Shown in pieces: positions 8,291-17,292 of a stretch of DNA of 64,000 nucleotides. Source of the stretch: Shinella fusca (GTDB lineage Bacteria > Pseudomonadota > Alphaproteobacteria > Rhizobiales > Rhizobiaceae); NCBI RefSeq assembly GCF_014203155.1, contig NZ_JACHIK010000014.1, positions 54,579 to 118,578 on the forward strand. Direction: 5' to 3'. Each line of letters opens with the position of its first letter. The first letter of the stretch is position 1. The translations under genes and the position numbers were made by a program. A model generated the notes under the pieces. The model worked only from the letters and a program-made list of their open reading frames with translations, ran no database searches and was not told the origin of the DNA.

Positions 8291-9894
8291 CGACGAAGAC
8301 CGTAGGCGAAGTTCTCGTCGACCTTCTGGAGGCCAACGGCGTCGAGGTGGTGTTCGGCATTCCGGGCGTCCACACGGTCGAGCTCTACCGGGGCCTTGCC
8401 GCCTCGAAGATCCGTCATGTGACGCCGCGCCACGAGCAGGGCGCCGGCTTCATGGCGGACGGCTATGCGCGCGTTTCCGGCAAGCCGGGCGTGGCGCTCG
8501 TCATCACCGGACCGGGCCTTACCAACACCATCACGGCGATGGCGCAGGCGCGGCAGGATTCCGTGCCCATGCTCGTCATCTCCGGCGTCAACCGGCGCGA
8601 TTCGCTCGGCCACGGCCGCGGCCTCCTGCACGAACTGCCCGACCAGCAGGGCATGATGAAGACGCTCGCGCTCTATTCGCACACGCTGCTCAACCCGGCC
8701 GACCTGCCGCTCGTCGTCGAGCGCGCCTTCGCGGTGCTGCTCTCCGGCCGCCCGGGCCCCGTGCATATCGAAATCCCGACCGACGTGATGGCGAAACCCA
8801 TCGAGACCGGCAGCTTCACGCCCGCCGTCGCGACCCGCCCGCGCGCCGACGCCGAAACGCTGCAGCGCGCCGCGATCCTCTGCACCCATGCCGCCCGTCC
8901 CGTGATCCTCGCCGGTGGCGGCGCGGTGACGGCGGAAGAGGAGATCCGGGCGCTCGCCGAGCGCATCGGCGCGCCGGTCGTCACCACCGTGAACGCCCGC
9001 GGCATGCTGGCCGGCGATCCGTTGCGCGTGCCGGCGAGCCCCACTTTGAAAGCCGTGCGGCGCCTGCTCGCCGATGCCGACCTCGTCGTCGCCTTCGGCA
9101 CCGAGTTCGGCCCGACGGACTACGACATCAATGTCGACGGCGGCTTCCCGAAGCTGAAATCGCTGATCCGCGTGGATATCGACGCCGCGCAGCTCGCCCG
9201 CACGCCGCAGTCCGGCCTTTCGATCTTCTCCAGCGCCAAGACGGCGGCCGCCGGCATGCTCGGCTTCCTCGAAGGCCACAAGGCGACGGAGGACGGCGCC
9301 CGGCGCGCCGAGACCGCGCGCAAGAATGCATGGAACGAGCTGACGGCGAAGATGCAGGCGGAAGTCGGCGTGATCGATACGATCTGGCACACTCTGCCGA
9401 AGGCGATCATCGTCGGCGATTCGACCCAGGCCGTCTATGCCGGCAACTATTATTGCGACGCGCCGCGCGCGCGGAGCTGGTTCAACGCGGCGACCGGCTA
9501 CGGCGCGCTCGGCTTCGCCCCGCCCGCCGCCGTCGGCGCGGCCATCGCCGAGCCGGACGCGCCCGTCATCTGCCTCGTCGGCGACGGCGGCCTGCAATTC
9601 TCGCTCTCGGAGATCGGCTCGGCGGCGGATGCGAATGCCCGCATGATCTTCCTCGTCTGGAACAACGACGGCTATCAGGAGATCGAGAACTATATGGTCG
9701 AGGCCGGCATCACGCCGGAAGGCGTAAAGCCCTCCGCCCCCGACTTCCTCGCCATCGGCACCGCCTACGGCCTCCCCTCCGAACGCCTCGCCGACGTGCG
9801 GGACCTTCCCGCCGCACTGGAGCGGGCTGCCGGGCGCAGCGGCCCGAGCCTCATCGAGATCCACCAGACGAAGACGGCGGGCGCGACGGCATAG
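8287..9894 (+). CDS. aruI: 5-guanidino-2-oxopentanoate (2-ketoarginine) decarboxylase-like ThDP enzyme (AruI type)
   Basis: 535 residues, thiamine-diphosphate enzyme of the acetolactate synthase-like family. The catalytic Glu is E50 in RHEQGAGFMADGYA; the cofactor motif begins GDG at residues 432-434 and ends WNNDGYQEI. The order is N-terminal pyrimidine domain, central domain, C-terminal diphosphate domain. ALS-family members are often over-annotated, but the ATGA overlap with the AruH-like transaminase points to decarboxylation of 2-ketoarginine to 4-guanidinobutanal. No guanidinobutanal dehydrogenase or guanidinobutyrase gene follows, so later steps must be encoded elsewhere. Confidence 0.85.
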   Translation: MTTKTVGEVLVDLLEANGVEVVFGIPGVHTVELYRGLAASKIRHVTPRHEQGAGFMADGYARVSGKPGVALVITGPGLTNTITAMAQARQDSVPMLVISGVNRRDSLGHGRGLLHELPDQQGMMKTLALYSHTLLNPADLPLVVERAFAVLLSGRPGPVHIEIPTDVMAKPIETGSFTPAVATRPRADAETLQRAAILCTHAARPVILAGGGAVTAEEEIRALAERIGAPVVTTVNARGMLAGDPLRVPASPTLKAVRRLLADADLVVAFGTEFGPTDYDINVDGGFPKLKSLIRVDIDAAQLARTPQSGLSIFSSAKTAAAGMLGFLEGHKATEDGARRAETARKNAWNELTAKMQAEVGVIDTIWHTLPKAIIVGDSTQAVYAGNYYCDAPRARSWFNAATGYGALGFAPPAAVGAAIAEPDAPVICLVGDGGLQFSLSEIGSAADANARMIFLVWNNDGYQEIENYMVEAGITPEGVKPSAPDFLAIGTAYGLPSERLADVRDLPAALERAAGRSGPSLIEIHQTKTAGATA

Positions 9895-9906
9895 CCAGCG
9901 TCCGGC

Positions 9907-10054
9907 GGGTGGATCCTCGGGTCAAGCCCGAGGATGACGCTGGAGAGGGAAGGTCACCGCCTCATTGAACGGTGCCGCATGCCGCACCGTTCGACGGATG
10001 GGCAACTTCTCCCACCCTCCGTCATCCTCGGGCTTGACCCGAGGATCCACCCCA
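9907..10054. repeat. Paired rhizobial palindromes (ATCCTCGGG family), locus 1
   Basis: Two palindromes, ATCCTCGGG-TCAAG-CCCGAGGAT at 9913-9935 and ATCCTCGGG-CTTGA-CCCGAGGAT at 10024-10046. Flanking bases extend the match so that the whole stretch is an inverted repeat of about 34-base arms. It lies between the convergent aruI and mscL genes. The same palindrome recurs at 34981-35051 and 63847-63927. Confidence 0.8.
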
Positions 10055-10074
10055 CACGGCACGCCCTTCCCCCC

Positions 10075-10106
10075 AAAAAAAAGGCCCGGCAAAACCGGGC
10101 CTCTTT
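10075..10106 (-). terminator. Rho-independent terminator of mscL
   Basis: Stem AGGCCCGG/CCGGGCCT with loop CAAAA (10082-10102). The run of A at 10075-10082 gives a U-tract on the minus strand, just after the mscL stop. CTCTTTCCTT on the other side may make it weakly bidirectional. Confidence 0.8.
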
Positions 10107-10124
10107 CCTTCAAACCATATTCCC

Positions 10125-10565
10125 TCAAACGGCCGGGCGGCTCTTGAGGAGGTCGCGGATTTCCGTCAGCAGCAGCACGTCTTCCGGCGGCGGGGCGGGC
10201 TCGGCGGCGCCCTCGGCCTTTTCCTTCTCCAGCGAGGTGCGCATGCGGTTCACGCCCTTGATCATCAGGAAGATGATCCAGGCGAGGATGAGGAAGTTGA
10301 TGAGGACGGTGATGAAATTGCCGTAGGCGAAGACGGCGCCCTGCTCGCGGGCGGCGGCCAGCGTCGTCGCCGTCACGTTGCCCGACAGCGCGATGAAGTA
10401 ATTGGAAAAGTCGAAACCGCCCCCGGTCAAGGCGCCGACGACCGGCATGACGAGGTCGTTGACGACCGATTCGACGATCTTGTTGAAGGCCGCACCGATG
10501 ATGACACCCACGGCGAGGTCCATGACATTGCCGCGGGCGATGAACGCCTTGAACTCATTGAGCAT
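10125..10565 (-). CDS. mscL: Large-conductance mechanosensitive channel MscL
   Basis: 146 residues, the usual MscL length. The N-terminus [20 protein letters not shown] and the first membrane helix [19 protein letters not shown] are diagnostic; a second helix lies at [18 protein letters not shown], followed by a charged C-terminal bundle ([12 protein letters not shown]). It forms the homopentameric inner-membrane emergency valve against hypo-osmotic shock. A GGAGAC site precedes the start, and a strong hairpin terminator follows the stop. Confidence 0.97.
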   Translation of the reverse strand: MLNEFKAFIARGNVMDLAVGVIIGAAFNKIVESVVNDLVMPVVGALTGGGFDFSNYFIALSGNVTATTLAAAREQGAVFAYGNFITVLINFLILAWIIFLMIKGVNRMRTSLEKEKAEGAAEPAPPPEDVLLLTEIRDLLKSRPAV

Positions 10566-10750
10566 GAGGGTCTCCTGTTGCTGCGAGGCCGAAGCAAACT
10601 AGTGCAGTTTTTCTCGCGAGGAAACTGCGCTCCGTCAAGATTTGAGGATTTGTACACGGCGCATCTCCAACCCCGACCTTCGGCGCAATTTCCTTCCCGC
10701 GCACTTTGGCCTATTCTCCTTGCGAAAGCCGATGGACTGCGGGAGGAAGC

Positions 10751-13700
10751 ATGCCGGGCTCGCTGATATTTGCCCTGGCGCTCGCCTATCTGCTGCTGCT
10801 CTTCGCGGTCGCAAGTTACGGCGACCGCAAGGCCAAGCATTCCGGACGCACATCGAAGGGCCGGCCGGTCGTCTACGCCCTCAGCCTTGCCATCTACTGC
10901 ACCTCCTGGACCTATTTCGGCGGCGTCGGCCTTGCCACGACCAACGGGCTGGAATTCATCGGCATCTATATCGGCCCGATCCTGATGTTCACGCTCGGCA
11001 TGCCGCTCATCCGGCGCATGGTGACGCTGGCGAAATCCGAGCGCCTCACCTCCAGCGCCGATTTCGTCGCCGCCCGCTACGGCAAGAACCCGGGCGTCGC
11101 CGCCATCGTGGCGCTCATCTCGCTGGTCGGCACCATTCCCTATATCGCCCTGCAGCTCAAAGCCGTGTCGAACTCGGTGGCCGCGATGGTCGACACGACC
11201 GGCTTCGGCATCGACGCCTCCGGCGGCCTCGTCGACCTGCCGCTCGTCGTGACGCTCTTCCTCGCGTGCTTTGCCACCGTCTTCGGCACGCGCCACACGG
11301 ACGCGACGGAGCACCAGGACGGCCTCATCCTCGCCATCTCGATGGAATCGCTGGTCAAGCTCGTCGCCATCGCCTCGGTCGGCATCTATGTCGTCTACGT
11401 CATGTTCCAGGGGCCGGCGGACCTCTGGCAGCGCGCGGCGGAGAACGAGCGCGTCATGCAGGCGCTCACCTACGAGACGCCGATTGCGCGCTGGATCCTC
11501 CTCATCGTGCTGTCCGCCTTCGCCATCATCATGCTGCCGCGCCAGTTCCACGTCACGGTGGTGGAGAACCGCACGGCAGGCGAACTGCGCATGGCGGGCA
11601 TCCTCTTCCCGCTCTACCTCGTCGCCATCAACCTCTTCGTGCTGCCCGTCGCCATCGGCGGCGTCATGACCTTCGGCGGGGCGGGCGATGCCGACCTCTA
11701 CGTTCTGGCGCTGCCCTTCGCGCTCGACCAGCCGATACTGACCCTCGTCGCCTTCATCGGCGGCTTTTCCGCCGCCACCGCCATGGTCATCGTCGCCTCG
11801 GTGGCGCTTTCCATCATGGTGTCGAACGACATCGTCATCCCGGTTGTGCTGCGGCGCAACCTCATCGGCGGCGTCGAACAGCAGGACGACCTCTCGCGCA
11901 TGCTGCTGCGCATCCGCCGCCTTGCGATCTTCTTCGTGCTGCTGCTCGGCTATGCCTATTACCGCGCCGCCACCGGCAAGGCGGGCCTTGCCTCCATGGG
12001 CCTCCTCGCCTTCGCCGCGGTGGCGCAGGTCGCCCCCACGCTCATCGGCGGGCTCTTCTGGCGCAATGCGAACGCCCGCGGCGCCATGGCCGGCATGCTG
12101 TCCGGCCTCGTCGTCTGGGCCTATCTCCTCTTCCTGCCGAGCATCGGCGTCGCCGACAATGCCTATGTCGCCGAAACCGTGCTCGGCTTTCTCTTCCCCG
12201 GCGTCACCATCTTCACCGGCGCGACGGCCGATCCGCTCGTCAACGCGACGCTGCTTTCCATGATGGTCAATATCGGCGCCTACGTGATCGGCTCGCTGAC
12301 GCGCAACCCGACTTCGCTGGAGCGCCTGCAGGCCGGCACGTTCATCCGTCCCAAGCCCCGCCTCGAGCGCGCCTTCCGCGGCCGCCGCACCAAGGTGACC
12401 GTCAAGGACCTCAAGACCACCATCGCCAAGTATCTCGGCGAGGAGCGCATGCAGCGCTCGTTCCACACCTACGAGCGGCAGGTCGGCCGGTGGCTGGAGG
12501 ACAACGTGCCGGCGGACGCGGCCATCGTGCATTTCTCCGAACAGCTCCTCGGCAGCGCCATCGGCTCCTCCTCCGCCCGCCTCGTGCTCTCGCTCGTCCT
12601 CCAGCGCATCGACGACACGCCGACGGACACGGACTGGCTGCTCGACCAGGCAAGCGAGGCCCTGCAATATAACCAGGACATGCTCCAGACCGCGCTCGGC
12701 CAGATGGACCAGGGCATCGCCGTCTTCGACAGCGAAGGCACCCTCACCGTCTGGAACCGCCGCTTCCGCCAGTTGCTCGACCTGCCGGAATATGTCGGCC
12801 AGGTCGGCTTTCCGCTTTCCGACATCGTCGATATCCTCATCCAGCGCGGCGACATAAGGGAGGAAGAACGGCAGGCGGCGCTTGCCCGCACCATGACCTT
12901 CGACGAGCCCTTCGCGCTGGTGCTTTCCGGCGGCGAGCGCATCGTGGAGGTGCGCACCAACGCCATGCCGGAAAAGGGGTTCGTGTCCACTTATACCGAC
13001 ATCACCGACCGGGTCGCCGCCGACCGGGCGCTGAAACAGGTCAACGAGACGCTGGAGCAGCGCGTCGCCGAGCGCACCGTCGAGCTCACGCGCGTCAACA
13101 CCGAACTTGCCGAGGCGCGCGCCGCCGCCGAGGAGGCGAACATCAGCAAGACGCGCTTCTTCGCCGCCGCCGGCCACGACATCCTCCAGCCGCTCAATGC
13201 CGCGCGGCTCTACTCCTCCTCCCTCGTCGAGCGCCTTGGCGAGACGGAGAACCGCGAGATGGTGCGCAACATCGATTCCTCGCTGGAATCGGTGGAGGCG
13301 ATCCTCGGCGCCGTTCTCGACATCTCCCGCCTCGACACGGGCGCGATGAAGGCGCGCGTGCAGACGGTGGCGCTGAAGGACCTGCTGAAGCGCATCGAGA
13401 CGGATTTCGCGCCGGTCGCCCGGGCGAAGAACCTCAAGTTCACCGTGCTCTCCTCCTCGCTCGCCATCCGCACCGATCCGAACCTCCTGCGCCGCGTGGT
13501 GCAGAACCTCGTGTCGAATGCCATCAAATACACCAATTCGGGCAAGGTCCTCGTCGGCGTCAGGCGCGCGGGCGACCACGCCTTCATCCAGGTGCTCGAT
13601 TCCGGCATCGGCATTCCCGCCTCGAAATTCCGCACCGTCTTCAAGGAATTCGCCCGGCTCGACGAGGGCGCGCGCACGGCGCCCGGCCTCGGGCTCGGCC

Positions 13701-14251
13701 TTTCCATCGTCGACCGCATCTCGCGCGTGCTCTCCCACCCGGTCGAACTGCAATCGACGCCCGGCCACGGCACCAGCTTCAAAGTGCGCGTGCCGGTCGA
13801 CGTTGCCGCGAGCCGCCATGTCGCGGACAAGCCCACCGTGGTGCCGGTAAGCGACGAGCCGCTGCGCGGCCTGCGGGTGCTGTGCATCGACAACGAGCCG
13901 AAGATCCTCGACGGCATGCGGCTCCTGCTGTCCGGCTGGGGCTGCACGGTGACGCTCGCCGAATCGGCGGCGGCGGTCGAGGCGCTGGTCGCCGCCGGCC
14001 CGCCGGCCCTCGACGCGGTCATTGCGGACTATCACCTCGACGACGGCACCGGCCTTGCCGCAATCGCCACGTTGCGCGCTGCCCTTGGCCGCGAGGTGCC
14101 CGCCCTCCTCGTCACCGCCGACCGCACGCCCGACGTGCGCGCCGAGGCCGAGCGCGGCAACATCGCCGTCCAGACCAAACCCGTCCGCCCCGCCTCCATG
14201 CGGGCATGGCTGACACAGTTTTCGGCGCTGGCGCGGGAAGCGGCGGAGTAG
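10751..14251 (+). CDS. crbS: CrbS-like hybrid sensor kinase with N-terminal sodium:solute symporter domain
   Basis: 1166 residues. Residues 1 to about 500 form a multi-helix SSS (SLC5/PutP-like) transporter domain. A STAC-type linker around FHTYERQVGRWLEDN follows, then a PAS domain (MDQGIAVFDSEGTLTVWN), a coiled coil, a HisKA domain with phospho-His H809 in AAGHDILQPLNAARLY, an HATPase domain (N in NLVSNAIKYTNSG, GLGLGLSIVDR), and a receiver with D1093 in VIADYHLDD. The start at 10751 has a GGGAGGAAG site. This architecture matches CrbS, which with CrbR controls acetate use (acs) in Vibrio and Pseudomonas; a CrbR-type gene lies just downstream on the other strand. No acs gene is in this window. 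Confidence 0.88.
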   Translation: MPGSLIFALALAYLLLLFAVASYGDRKAKHSGRTSKGRPVVYALSLAIYCTSWTYFGGVGLATTNGLEFIGIYIGPILMFTLGMPLIRRMVTLAKSERLTSSADFVAARYGKNPGVAAIVALISLVGTIPYIALQLKAVSNSVAAMVDTTGFGIDASGGLVDLPLVVTLFLACFATVFGTRHTDATEHQDGLILAISMESLVKLVAIASVGIYVVYVMFQGPADLWQRAAENERVMQALTYETPIARWILLIVLSAFAIIMLPRQFHVTVVENRTAGELRMAGILFPLYLVAINLFVLPVAIGGVMTFGGAGDADLYVLALPFALDQPILTLVAFIGGFSAATAMVIVASVALSIMVSNDIVIPVVLRRNLIGGVEQQDDLSRMLLRIRRLAIFFVLLLGYAYYRAATGKAGLASMGLLAFAAVAQVAPTLIGGLFWRNANARGAMAGMLSGLVVWAYLLFLPSIGVADNAYVAETVLGFLFPGVTIFTGATADPLVNATLLSMMVNIGAYVIGSLTRNPTSLERLQAGTFIRPKPRLERAFRGRRTKVTVKDLKTTIAKYLGEERMQRSFHTYERQVGRWLEDNVPADAAIVHFSEQLLGSAIGSSSARLVLSLVLQRIDDTPTDTDWLLDQASEALQYNQDMLQTALGQMDQGIAVFDSEGTLTVWNRRFRQLLDLPEYVGQVGFPLSDIVDILIQRGDIREEERQAALARTMTFDEPFALVLSGGERIVEVRTNAMPEKGFVSTYTDITDRVAADRALKQVNETLEQRVAERTVELTRVNTELAEARAAAEEANISKTRFFAAAGHDILQPLNAARLYSSSLVERLGETENREMVRNIDSSLESVEAILGAVLDISRLDTGAMKARVQTVALKDLLKRIETDFAPVARAKNLKFTVLSSSLAIRTDPNLLRRVVQNLVSNAIKYTNSGKVLVGVRRAGDHAFIQVLDSGIGIPASKFRTVFKEFARLDEGARTAPGLGLGLSIVDRISRVLSHPVELQSTPGHGTSFKVRVPVDVAASRHVADKPTVVPVSDEPLRGLRVLCIDNEPKILDGMRLLLSGWGCTVTLAESAAAVEALVAAGPPALDAVIADYHLDDGTGLAAIATLRAALGREVPALLVTADRTPDVRAEAERGNIAVQTKPVRPASMRAWLTQFSALAREAAE

Positions 14252-14261
14252 GCGGAGGTTA

Positions 14262-14414
14262 CCCCCCTCTGGCCTGCCGGGCATCTCCCCCTCAAGGGGG
14301 GAGATCAGCAAGACGCAAGAGCCTTGCTTCACCTACAACGCTGATGATGGGCGGAACGGCGCTCCATCCAATCTCCCCCCTTGAGGGGGAGATGGCCGGC
14401 AGGCCAGAGGGGGG
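14262..14414. repeat. RIME-like intergenic palindromic element, copy 2
   Basis: An almost perfect inverted repeat with arms of about 44 bases (14262-14305 and 14371-14414), built on CCCCTCTGGCCTGCCGG and CTCCCCCTCAAGGGGGGAG. It lies between the convergent ends of the crbS-like and crbR-like genes, where it may act as a bidirectional terminator. Confidence 0.78.
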
Positions 14415-14450
14415 CATCACGCCCACTATGCTTGAAGGGCTAGCAAAACC

Positions 14451-15104
14451 TCAGGCCGCGGCCTGCGCGGCTCCGATCTTGCCGAGCTGGATGACCGCCT
14501 GGGTGCGGCTGTCGACGTTGAGCTTCAGAAGGATCGCCGAGACATGCGCCTTGATGGTGGCTTCGGAGACACCGAGCTCGTAGGCGATCTGCTTGTTGAG
14601 CAGGCCTTCGGCGAGCATGGCGAGCACGCGCGACTGCTGCGGGGTGAGCGTGCGCAGCCGGGCGATGAGGTCGGCGACCTCGCTGTCCTGCTCGGCCCCG
14701 CGCACATAGCCGCCGGGCGTATAGACATTGCCCTCCAGCACCGAGCCGATCCCCTCGCGGATATCCTCGATGGAGGCCGACTTGGAGATGAAGCCCGAGG
14801 CGCCGAGGTCGAGCGCGCGGCGGATGGTGGCCGGATCGTCGCTCGCCGAGACGATGACGACGGGAAGGCTCTGGAACTCGGCGCGCAGCGAGATGAGGCC
14901 GGAAAGGCCGCTGACGCCGGGCATGGCGAGGTCGAGCAGCAGGAGGTCGGCATTGGGGTTGGCGGCGGCGGCCTTGCGCGCAGCCTCGAAATCCCCCGCC
15001 TCGACGATATCCGGATTGCCCGCCATGCCGGTCAGCGCCTGTTTCAGCGCGCCGCGGAACAGCGGATGGTCATCCGCGATGATGATCGTGAGTGCCGATG
15101 CCAT
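14451..15104 (-). CDS. crbR: NarL/LuxR-type response regulator, CrbR-like
   Basis: 217 residues. An N-terminal receiver starts LTIIIADDHPLFRGAL, with acidic pocket D11/D12 and phospho-acceptor D58 in LLLLDLAMPG. A C-terminal LuxR helix-turn-helix is LTPQQSRVLAMLAEGLLNKQ followed by VSEATIKAHVSAIL. It sits convergent to the CrbS-like kinase, its probable partner. CrbR proteins activate acetyl-CoA synthetase genes; that target is inferred. Confidence 0.88.
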   Translation of the reverse strand: MASALTIIIADDHPLFRGALKQALTGMAGNPDIVEAGDFEAARKAAAANPNADLLLLDLAMPGVSGLSGLISLRAEFQSLPVVIVSASDDPATIRRALDLGASGFISKSASIEDIREGIGSVLEGNVYTPGGYVRGAEQDSEVADLIARLRTLTPQQSRVLAMLAEGLLNKQIAYELGVSEATIKAHVSAILLKLNVDSRTQAVIQLGKIGAAQAAA

Positions 15105-15185
15105 TCACTCCCTCCCCGGAGTACGAAGACCTTCGTGGACCTCGTAACGGCCGCGGCGCGGGTCTGGCCGGCGCTGGCTGGTCCG

Positions 15186-15614
15186 TCAGGTCTTCTGCGG
15201 GATCGCGTCCTTCCCGGGGGCGGTTTCCTCCTTGCCGTCCTCCAGGTTCTTCACGATGCCCATGAACCTCTGCATCATTCTTTCCATGATGCTCATGGTC
15301 CGGTCAATCTCTTCGTCCGTCGGCAAGGCGGGTTTTGCCGCCGTTCCGCTCGCAACGCCGCCCTTTTCCAAGGCTTCGACGCGTTTCGTGAGCAGATCCA
15401 GCTCCTTTTCGAAGGCCGCGCGCTCGTCGGCGGCCATGCGGCAGACGATCTGCCCTTCCTGTTCCCGGCAAAGCGAGATCTCGCCGGATACCGTGTCGAG
15501 CCGCACGAGGCCCGTATCGGTCTTTTCCATGCGGTAGCGGCCTTCGCCCTCGGCATGGGCCGAGCCTGCGAGCAGCGAGGCGACGAAGATCAGGGGCAGA
15601 GAGCGAATTCGCAT
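15186..15614 (-). CDS. Secreted hypothetical protein with coiled coil
   Basis: 142 residues from the start at 15614, which has a GGAGGA site and gives a signal peptide (MRIRSLPLIFVASLLAGSAHA). The mature protein has one Cys pair (SLCREQEGQIVCRM), a predicted coiled coil around DERAAFEKELDLLTKRVEALEK written here as a heptad-rich stretch, and a Met-rich helix (TMSIMERMMQRFMGIVKNL). Probably periplasmic. I do not recognise the family. Confidence 0.75.
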   Translation of the reverse strand: MRIRSLPLIFVASLLAGSAHAEGEGRYRMEKTDTGLVRLDTVSGEISLCREQEGQIVCRMAADERAAFEKELDLLTKRVEALEKGGVASGTAAKPALPTDEEIDRTMSIMERMMQRFMGIVKNLEDGKEETAPGKDAIPQKT

Positions 15615-15722
15615 GCAAAATCCTCCAGGAGCCGTTTTGCGAGCCTGTCGCCGGTGGACATTCGCCGTTCTTTGCGGCAAGCGCTACCGTTGAAGACGGC
15701 AGGCAAGGGAGAAACGGGCGAG

Positions 15723-16070
15723 ATGGCCAAGACAATCTACAAGATCGTTCCGGCAAGTCTGTGGCAAAATGCGAAGGACGCCGGGATTTTCGAGGGCGCG
15801 GCCATCGACCTTGCCGACGGCTATATCCATTTCTCCACCGCGCCCCAGGCAAAGGAGACCGCCGCCCGCCATTTCGCCGGCCAGAAGGATCTCCTCCTCG
15901 TCGCCGTCGACGGCGATGCGCTCGGCGACAGGCTCGTCTACGAGCCCTCGCGCGGCGGCGATCTCTTCCCGCATCTTTATGCCGCCCTTCAGCTTTCCGC
16001 CGTCCTTTGGGAAAAGCCGCTACCGCTTGGAGACGACGGCGCCCACCAGTTTCCGGAGATGCCCAACTGA
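15723..16070 (+). CDS. DUF952 family protein
   Basis: 115 residues. MAKTIYKIVPASLWQNAK, DGYIHFSTAPQ, and LVYEPSRGGDLFPHLYA are the hallmarks of DUF952, whose fold has been compared to ADP-ribosyltransferase-like proteins; function unknown. Its stop overlaps the pyrD start (TGATG), so the two are co-translated. Cytoplasmic, no signal peptide. Confidence 0.85.
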   Translation: MAKTIYKIVPASLWQNAKDAGIFEGAAIDLADGYIHFSTAPQAKETAARHFAGQKDLLLVAVDGDALGDRLVYEPSRGGDLFPHLYAALQLSAVLWEKPLPLGDDGAHQFPEMPN

Positions 16071-17155
16071 TGTCGCTCCTCTCGACCCTCGGCCGCAAGG
16101 GCCTCTTCCTCTTCGATCCCGAGACGGCGCACGGCCTTTCCATCGCCGCGCTGAAGACCGGCCTGGTGCCGGCCTGCCCGGCCAAGGCCGATCCGCGCCT
16201 TGCCCAGACCGTCGCGGGCCTCGCCTTCCCCAATCCGCTCGGCATGGCCGCCGGCTACGACAAGAATGCCGAGGTGCCGGAAGCGCTCCTTCGCCTCGGC
16301 TTCGGCTTTACGGAAATCGGCACCGTCACGCCGCGCCCGCAGGCCGGCAATCCCAAACCCCGCATCTTCCGCCTTGCCGCGGACGACGCCGTCATCAACC
16401 GCCTCGGATTCAACAACGAGGGCCATGCCGCCGCGCTCGAACGGCTGAAGGCCTGCCGGCGCGATGCGCTGATCGGCGTCAACATCGGCGCCAACAAGGA
16501 CAGCGAGGACCGCATCGCCGACTATGTGGCGGGCATCCGCGCCTTCTACGACGTCGCGCGCTATTTCACCGCCAACATCTCCTCGCCCAACACGCCGGGC
16601 CTGCGCGACCTTCAGGCGAAGGAGAGCCTTCACGCGCTGCTTTCCGCCGTGCTTTCCGCCCGCGCCGGGGAGGAGACGCGCAGCGGGCGCAAGGTGCCCG
16701 TCTTCCTCAAGATCGCGCCGGACCTCACCGAAGAGGGCCTCGACGACATCGCAGAGGTCGTCCTTTCCCATCCGCTCGACGGGCTCATCGTCTCCAACAC
16801 GACGCTGTCGCGCGCGGGTCTTTCCGATGCGCGCCTTGCGGGCGAGGCCGGCGGGCTTTCCGGCAGGCCGCTCTTCGAGAAATCGACGGCGGTGCTCGCC
16901 AGGATGCGCAAGCGCGTCGGCGAGAGCCTGCCAATCATCGGCGTCGGCGGCGTCTCCTCCGCCGAGACGGCGGCCGAGAAGATCCGCGCCGGGGCCGACC
17001 TCGTGCAGCTCTATTCCTGCATGGTCTATGCCGGCCCGAGCCTTCCCGGCGAGATCGTCAGCGGGCTCTCGCGCATTTGTGATCGTGAGCAGATCGCCTC
17101 GATTTCCGCGCTTCGCGGCACCCGCACCGCCCATTGGGCGGACCGCCCGCTCTGA
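16070..17155 (+). CDS. pyrD: Dihydroorotate dehydrogenase (quinone), class 2
   Basis: 361 residues, the class 2 length. It oxidises dihydroorotate to orotate with FMN and passes electrons to quinone at the inner membrane, in pyrimidine synthesis. Visible motifs: the N-terminal amphipathic region GLFLFDPETAHGLS, GMAAGYDKN, INRLGFNNEG, the catalytic Ser in NISSPNTPGLRDLQ, SNTTLSR, and the FMN phosphate loop IGVGGVSSAE. A GGAG site lies inside the DUF952 gene that it overlaps by one base. Confidence 0.96.
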   Translation: MSLLSTLGRKGLFLFDPETAHGLSIAALKTGLVPACPAKADPRLAQTVAGLAFPNPLGMAAGYDKNAEVPEALLRLGFGFTEIGTVTPRPQAGNPKPRIFRLAADDAVINRLGFNNEGHAAALERLKACRRDALIGVNIGANKDSEDRIADYVAGIRAFYDVARYFTANISSPNTPGLRDLQAKESLHALLSAVLSARAGEETRSGRKVPVFLKIAPDLTEEGLDDIAEVVLSHPLDGLIVSNTTLSRAGLSDARLAGEAGGLSGRPLFEKSTAVLARMRKRVGESLPIIGVGGVSSAETAAEKIRAGADLVQLYSCMVYAGPSLPGEIVSGLSRICDREQIASISALRGTRTAHWADRPL

Positions 17156-17165
17156 TCGTCACGAG

Positions 17166-17190
17166 GGAACCACAGTCCCCTGCCAGCGTT
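17166..17190 (+). promoter_or_regulatory. Candidate EcfG (general stress sigma factor) promoter
   Basis: GGAAC at 17166-17170, a 16-base spacer, and CGTT at 17187-17190 match the GGAAC-N16/17-CGTT pattern of the alphaproteobacterial general stress sigma factor. It is about 100 bases before the DUF2934 start. Confidence 0.6.
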
Positions 17191-17292
17191 TTCCTTCAAG
17201 CGGGTGGAGTGCCGGCAGAAGCCGGTTCGCATCGACGGTAGCCTGCACCGATCCCGCCGAAACGGCCGAAAAGGCCAGGAAGGGACGATACG

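Noticed and set aside
10427..14332. 1301-codon open frame antisense to mscL and the CrbS-like gene
   Set aside because: Low-complexity Arg/Gly/Glu/His-rich translation with no domain; it is the complement of a GC-rich real gene with clear motifs.
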